Source: Asaia sp. W19 | GTDB lineage: Bacteria > Pseudomonadota > Alphaproteobacteria > Acetobacterales > Acetobacteraceae | Length of the DNA stretch: 64,000 bases | Reading direction: 5' to 3' | Assembly (NCBI RefSeq): GCF_003994335.1 | Contig: NZ_PNQZ01000040.1 | Span: forward strand, 17,670 to 81,669 | Program-made: the position numbers and the translations under genes | The notes under the pieces: generated by a model | Database searches by the model: none | Seen by the model: only the letters and a program-made list of their open reading frames with translations | Told to the model about the DNA's origin: nothing | Shown: piece after piece, positions 61,301-64,000 of the stretch | How positions within the stretch are numbered: position 1 is the first letter of the stretch | How the letters are laid out: each line of letters opens with the position of its first letter

Positions 61301-64000
61301 TGACTACTGCCAATGCCGATAATCACGCCGGGCAAATGGGCTCTGGTCAGGGCCTATTGTCGCTAACAGCCTCTGCCCTGCGCAATGATCAAGGCGGACG
61401 CATTATTGGCACTGACGGGTCGGTGCGTATCTCGGCCGGAACCGTCGCGAATGATAATGGCCTGGTGCAGGCGGGACACGACATCACGCTTCAGACCGGC
61501 CGTTTGTCGAACAATGCGGGTCAGGTTCTTGCCGTGGGCGGCTCGCTATCCGTGGCCAGAGATGCGGCAGGCCATGCGCTTGACGACCTCCTCAACAATG
61601 GAGGGCGTCTGCAGGCAGGGTTGGATCTTTCCGTTGCCGCACAGCAGGTCGAGAGCGCTCAGGGTACGATCCTGACGCAAGGGGGCGACCTCGCCCTTAC
61701 GGCCGGGCAGGGCGCGCGCATGCGTCAGTTCGATCTCACTGGCGGAACGCTTCAGGCGGGGCGCGATCTGACGCTCTATACCAGTGCAATTGCAGGAGCC
61801 AGTACGGTTCAGGCCACGCGTAATCTGGATTTTTCGACGGCGCAGGATGTCGGGGGATTCTTGTTTTCTGCCGGGGGTGACGCGCGCCTTGCTCTGGATT
61901 CCGGCTGGCACATCGGCGCCGGGGCGGGTGTCATTGCCGGTGGCGGGCTCACAGCCACAGCCCCGGAAATCGAGAATAACGGGGCTCTTATTGCGGGGGG
62001 CATGCTGTCTCTCTCGACGCCGGGCAGCGTGACCAACACCGGGCTGATCAGCGGCACTCAAGGCGTACAGATTGCCTTGGACGGGAGTCTGATCAACCGC
62101 CAGGGCGCGATCCTGTCCGACGCAGGGGACCTGACGATTGGGGGCAGATCCGGTCAGTTGGCCGGAGATGTCACGAACAGCTCCGGTCAGATTCTGACCG
62201 GGAGTGCCCAGGGCGATGTCGTCATCAGCGCGCGCTCCCTCACCAATGATATCATTGGCGGTGTTACCTATCAGCAGGGACAGGTCGTTTACAGCCAGAC
62301 CTATGATCAGGCTCTGGCCAATCCGCCGACGCCCTCGAATATCGGCAATACCGGCCAGTATTACTGGGGCCAGAAGATTCTGGCCGTTCAGACCCCCGCG
62401 GGCCTGCTGACAGCAGATGGAAAACCCGGTTCAGGCTACGTGCTTGTAGCGCTTTATGGCGGCAAGGACGCCTCCAAGGTCGTAGTGACAGGGGTGGGGT
62501 CACTCGCCACCGCGTCCAACGCGCCGTCTGTCATCTCGGCCGGGCATGATCTGGTGGTGACGACCAGCGGTACGATCACCAACGATGCCAGCCATCTGGC
62601 AGCAGGCAACGACATGACGCTCAAGGGCGGCTCGTTGAACAATGTTGGTTACGATACCAGCGTCACCTACACACTGACCTGCTATAACGGAAATTCCTGC
62701 CGTTGGTACATGCCCCCTGAAGACGCTGCCAATCCCTGGTTTCCCGGTGGGTGGCAGATCGGATCCGGCGGTGGCTGGCCCTGGCCGAGCCAGATCTGGG
62801 GGAGCAGCCGTTCGAACGGGCTGTCTGGCACGATCGTGGCCGCCAATAGTCTGATCGGTGATTTCGCCGGGGAGATCAATAACAGTACCATCATCCAGCA
62901 CGCGACATCCGAGCAGCTTGCCGCAGCATCGCACTACCAGGGCAATATGCCGGGCGATGTGACGGCGCCTGGCATGAATGGTCAGGCGGTAGGCGGTGGT
63001 GCCCTGACTCTGCCCGGTGCGGATCGTCCGACAGGGAATATCGATCTGGGCATGTCCGGCGGGGTTGGCGCCCAGAGCGGTGTTTCGGGCAGCGGACTCA
63101 CTGGCGGGTTCGTATCGGGCGCCGGGCAGCAGGCTGCGGCACAGGCAGGACATGAAGGCCTTGGGGCGTTCGATGCGGGCGCATTCGCCCAAGGCGGAAA
63201 CGGGATGCCGAATGGTGGCACACTCACTCCTGGTGGCCTGCAGCCGGGCCAGGAGGGGGGTGGGCTTTCCGGTCATCGGCCCGCCTCAGGTGGGTCGGGC
63301 CCGTCACTGGCGGGCGGGGGCGTTCTACCGCAGGAAGGCGTCCAGACGGCAGCGGATGCAGCGCAGAATTTGCGGCTTCCCGGCTTTCTGAACAGCGCCG
63401 ATCCGTCGGTCATGCAGGTGATTACCTCCATTCCGGCGGGCAGTGCGCTCTATGTGCCTAACCCGTCGCCCCAGGCGCATTATCTGGTCGAGACGAACCC
63501 GGCCTATACCAGCCTGACGGCCTTTCACGGCTCGCAATATCTTGTGGATCGTCTGGGCAAGTCACCGTCGGATTACACTTTCCTGGGTGATTCCTATTTC
63601 GACCAGCAATATGTGCAGCAGCAGATTGTTTCCGCGACGGGCCAGACCTTCCTTGGCGGGACGTTTGTCAATGCGTCGTCGCAGATGCAGCAACTGGTCA
63701 CGAATGCCGGTGATCAGGCGCAGCGCCTTGGGCTGACTTTCGGTCAGGCGCTGAGCGATGAGCAAAAGGCGTCTCTGACGCAGAACATCGTCTGGTATGT
63801 GCCGGTGCAGGTGAATGGTGCGACGGTGCTGGCGCCGAAGCTCTATCTGGCCCCGGGCAATGTGGCACTGAGCGGCGGCACGATTGCGGCGAAAGACGTG
63901 TCGCTTGCGGGATCGAGCGTCACGAATAGCGGGACGATTTCGGGCAGCAACAGCCTGAGCATTCTGGCGCGCAATGGCGACATCACCAATACGGGCACGC
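55345..64000 (+). CDS. Filamentous haemagglutinin-type exoprotein (CdiA/FhaB-like), runs off window
   Basis: Open for 2,885 codons with no stop before the window end. After an N-terminal signal (KILAVFLSADLALLPAIASA) comes the TPS secretion domain, with VVANPNGITCNGCGFINTSR as its hallmark. Then follow over 2,000 residues of about 20-residue FHA-type beta-helix repeats ((D/N)N-x-G-x(I/L)-type). A ~253-residue super-repeat is present. Near codons 2,430-2,700 a Gly/Pro-rich stretch leads into ETNPAYTSLTAFHGSQYLVD and DSYFDQQYVQQQIVSATGQTF, a conserved segment in CdiA-type proteins. The second FHA block then begins. The C-terminal tip, where a toxin would lie, is beyond the window. Confidence 0.95.
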   Translation, partial: MNDHPMRYLRKILAVFLSADLALLPAIASAQQAAPSIVIDNHSMPGAPAPNLDRTSNGVQQLNIATPNGAGLSHNMFTEYGVEQKGLILNNATKATQTQLGGYVYGNANLNGTGAKVILNEVTGPHASQMLGATEVAGQSANVVVANPNGITCNGCGFINTSRVTLTTGHSEIDTTGKLSALRVQDGYVAFEGQGGNFTAVPVLDILSRRVTFNAPVNAQNARLVVGRNRVDYETGQVQALNRDGSAAPAFAIDSSALGGLYAGQISMLVNEAGAGVRVNGTMAANAGDMTLTADGQLVLNGTLSATGRIEIVGQDTQQGGAIQSGASTQLTSSGTITQSGQIQAGQEIALSAGSVHNTGSLKSAGNGGIHIAARNDARNSGTIAASNGGLAASGQSLVNEAGGVFAAEGPVTLQSAGNMANNGQIASQNGLITLRAGGRLTQSGGEVAAQGGALSIEANTIGNDATGRITARDAMRITATQLDNAGTIIAGQDLSFDNGPALVNSGTIQASSLSGAALQSLTNTGTIQAESGALSLLVQSTLRNSGTLYAASGASIGTSGALDNSDGQIGAGTGALSINAGSIANNRGKIIASSGALLLTAAGNIDNSAGTVSSTGAALSLAGQALTNTGGGVIYAFGPLKAELTQYSATQGASLASDATLELMASGAVQNDGQILSVQGMTLGAQGGMVNDTHGQIVATTGGLSVTAQGTGLTNNGQLGTLTNGAVTLAGQSYAGSGLIQSVDSLSLNLDRSASVDGSLLAGKGDLSLTAGTLSSTGQIGAQTGSLIVSVQDRLRNSGTLYGATGTTIRAGGALDNGDGQIGAESGAVSVVAGSVANNRGRVVASSGALGLTASGDIDNTDGTISAKNGILSLTGQALTNSRAGVIYASGPLNAELAQYQSAQDASLASDSGLSLKASGSIQNQGLMQSTDAMTLEAGTGLDNGSHGRIIASNGDLDLVAHGAGLNNDGQIGTLNAGVVHVRSSALTGAGLIQSADGLDIDAVGSVAMTGSLLAGRGDLTLSFDDFSSSGEIGAQDGVLTLSSRNTLRNSGTLYGASGTILRVGGMLDNSGGQIGNGTGSLTITSAALLNVQGKIIAPNGGVSLISGDVDNRAGTIQGQERVAATISALDNRDGGTVLSLGSDLDIANGSSALVNVLNQGGTIGATGSLTLAAQRYESDSGSSLLGNDGVALTVSGALDNLGLISSGTALTLTVARLNNASGGLIAAKDGDLTLRTTAQTADALSNSGIIQSSAAGKTLRIVTAGLFNAGSVLGNGDVSVSASDTLVNSGKLSALGGSLGLAASSLQNSGTMAASSLLSLQFATSADNSGTLYGTQGVTLTADGLENHDAGQIGADTGTVSITTGTLTNTGGTILSTRRDLSIQTDSLLNEGGILQGQTGQTIETARLINRAGGQILTRDGVLDIAGRQGVPSTAIVNDASTLQASSSLSLKANSLTNGDGTILTTAGAMDIALSRDGALDNTGGIIQSAGNLSLGAGAYTGSIASMLTSSGDMGLHLSGDVVNAGHIDAGGNLTLTAQSITNLTGQSADSPAVISAKGQTLALTAQTVTNAGAIQASGDLGTLQLEASSLKNSGTIAAQRDIGTSITGSLGNTGTFVSRQGALTLNAQDVANSGFIGSAAKTQLIVGDSATNTGVVYADAGVVARMAGQFDNTGGQIGTANGDIALDAAQFSNESGRIIAQGGALTLTGAVIDNRSGVLQADGSVALVAAQLDNTLGLALSKSAGVSVGTDSALGLVTNTQGIIQGNGPISIGFADLANDNGQILAQAGALTLHGMGTGSVTNTNGAIQATGALTLTTGSYQGGEGSQVTSGQAMGLTVSNGFSSAGKIASVGDMMLRAGSLSINQSGIIASTQGNLALTSEGALTNQGLIQTESSGGLLSIHAGSLENAAQAGIVANGNAALTLQGGLDNAGEVTAHGKQMTLNALHLSNSNLMLSGGSLSLALPGDLTNSGLIYGLADVKVTTANADNHAGQMGSGQGLLSLTASALRNDQGGRIIGTDGSVRISAGTVANDNGLVQAGHDITLQTGRLSNNAGQVLAVGGSLSVARDAAGHALDDLLNNGGRLQAGLDLSVAAQQVESAQGTILTQGGDLALTAGQGARMRQFDLTGGTLQAGRDLTLYTSAIAGASTVQATRNLDFSTAQDVGGFLFSAGGDARLALDSGWHIGAGAGVIAGGGLTATAPEIENNGALIAGGMLSLSTPGSVTNTGLISGTQGVQIALDGSLINRQGAILSDAGDLTIGGRSGQLAGDVTNSSGQILTGSAQGDVVISARSLTNDIIGGVTYQQGQVVYSQTYDQALANPPTPSNIGNTGQYYWGQKILAVQTPAGLLTADGKPGSGYVLVALYGGKDASKVVVTGVGSLATASNAPSVISAGHDLVVTTSGTITNDASHLAAGNDMTLKGGSLNNVGYDTSVTYTLTCYNGNSCRWYMPPEDAANPWFPGGWQIGSGGGWPWPSQIWGSSRSNGLSGTIVAANSLIGDFAGEINNSTIIQHATSEQLAAASHYQGNMPGDVTAPGMNGQAVGGGALTLPGADRPTGNIDLGMSGGVGAQSGVSGSGLTGGFVSGAGQQAAAQAGHEGLGAFDAGAFAQGGNGMPNGGTLTPGGLQPGQEGGGLSGHRPASGGSGPSLAGGGVLPQEGVQTAADAAQNLRLPGFLNSADPSVMQVITSIPAGSALYVPNPSPQAHYLVETNPAYTSLTAFHGSQYLVDRLGKSPSDYTFLGDSYFDQQYVQQQIVSATGQTFLGGTFVNASSQMQQLVTNAGDQAQRLGLTFGQALSDEQKASLTQNIVWYVPVQVNGATVLAPKLYLAPGNVALSGGTIAAKDVSLAGSSVTNSGTISGSNSLSILARNGDITNTGT
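56980..58710 (+). repeat. Long-period (759 nt, 253 codon) internal repeat of the exoprotein gene
   Basis: Three independent pairs of anchors are each separated by exactly 759 bases: the SGTLYxA blocks at 56980, 57739 and 58498; the VIYAxGPLxAELxQY blocks at 57244 and 58003; and the GSLLAGxGDL blocks at 57622 and 58381. The period is a whole number of codons. The copies are diverged but clearly related, indicating duplication of a multi-repeat unit within the beta-helix. Confidence 0.85.

Overview
The window is a high-GC alphaproteobacterial chromosome segment, most likely from an acetic acid bacterium (Acetobacteraceae). Pointers are a cellulose synthase operon with a fused BcsA-BcsB protein plus BcsD, a complete PhyR-NepR-EcfG general stress module with a HisKA_2 kinase, a TrcR/DUF1013 protein, and a Hint-domain surface protein of a type common in that family. 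A cellulose-making genus such as Asaia or Komagataeibacter fits, but no rRNA or other typing gene is present, so the genus is an inference.

Bases 1-16,800 are mostly housekeeping. On the minus strand lie the start of an NAD-type isocitrate dehydrogenase, a tight run of a helicase (PcrA/UvrD type), prmA, an acetyltransferase and an aminopeptidase P, then purE-purK, a YdcH-like protein, trcR, hsp20, rpmE and secD-secF. On the plus strand are two RadC paralogues (one has lost its metal site), mscL, a small lipoprotein and a Gfo/Idh oxidoreductase. An Uup-type ABC-F ATPase follows at 16,854-18,659.

Bases 18,696-23,037 hold the general stress response. phyR diverges from two successive EcfG-like sigma factors, then nepR and a membrane histidine kinase. 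Stress sensed by the kinase would phosphorylate PhyR, which would draw NepR away from the sigma factors.

Bases 23,511-34,723 are a cellulose operon: bcsZ, a small proline-rich protein, a BcsQ-like ATPase, bcsAB, bcsC and bcsD. bcsC is broken by a frameshift near 32,707-32,716, which is either a real lesion or a base-calling error.

Bases 34,837-52,278 are an accessory region. It contains oxidoreductases paired with their own regulators (XRE/MmyB, AraC, HxlR, LysR, Rrf2), cupins, a Tat-exported deacetylase, a MAPEG protein and a glutathione S-transferase pseudogene killed by one TAA codon. It also carries a secreted Hint-domain protein downstream of a strikingly AT-rich 0.6 kb stretch.

Bases 52,933-64,000 form a two-partner secretion locus: an IalB-like periplasmic protein, an FhaC/ShlB-type transporter and the first 2,885 codons of a giant filamentous haemagglutinin that runs off the window. 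The exoprotein contains a 759-nt long-period repeat and a segment like those in CdiA-type contact-inhibition proteins. No rRNA, tRNA, CRISPR array or intact insertion sequence was found.
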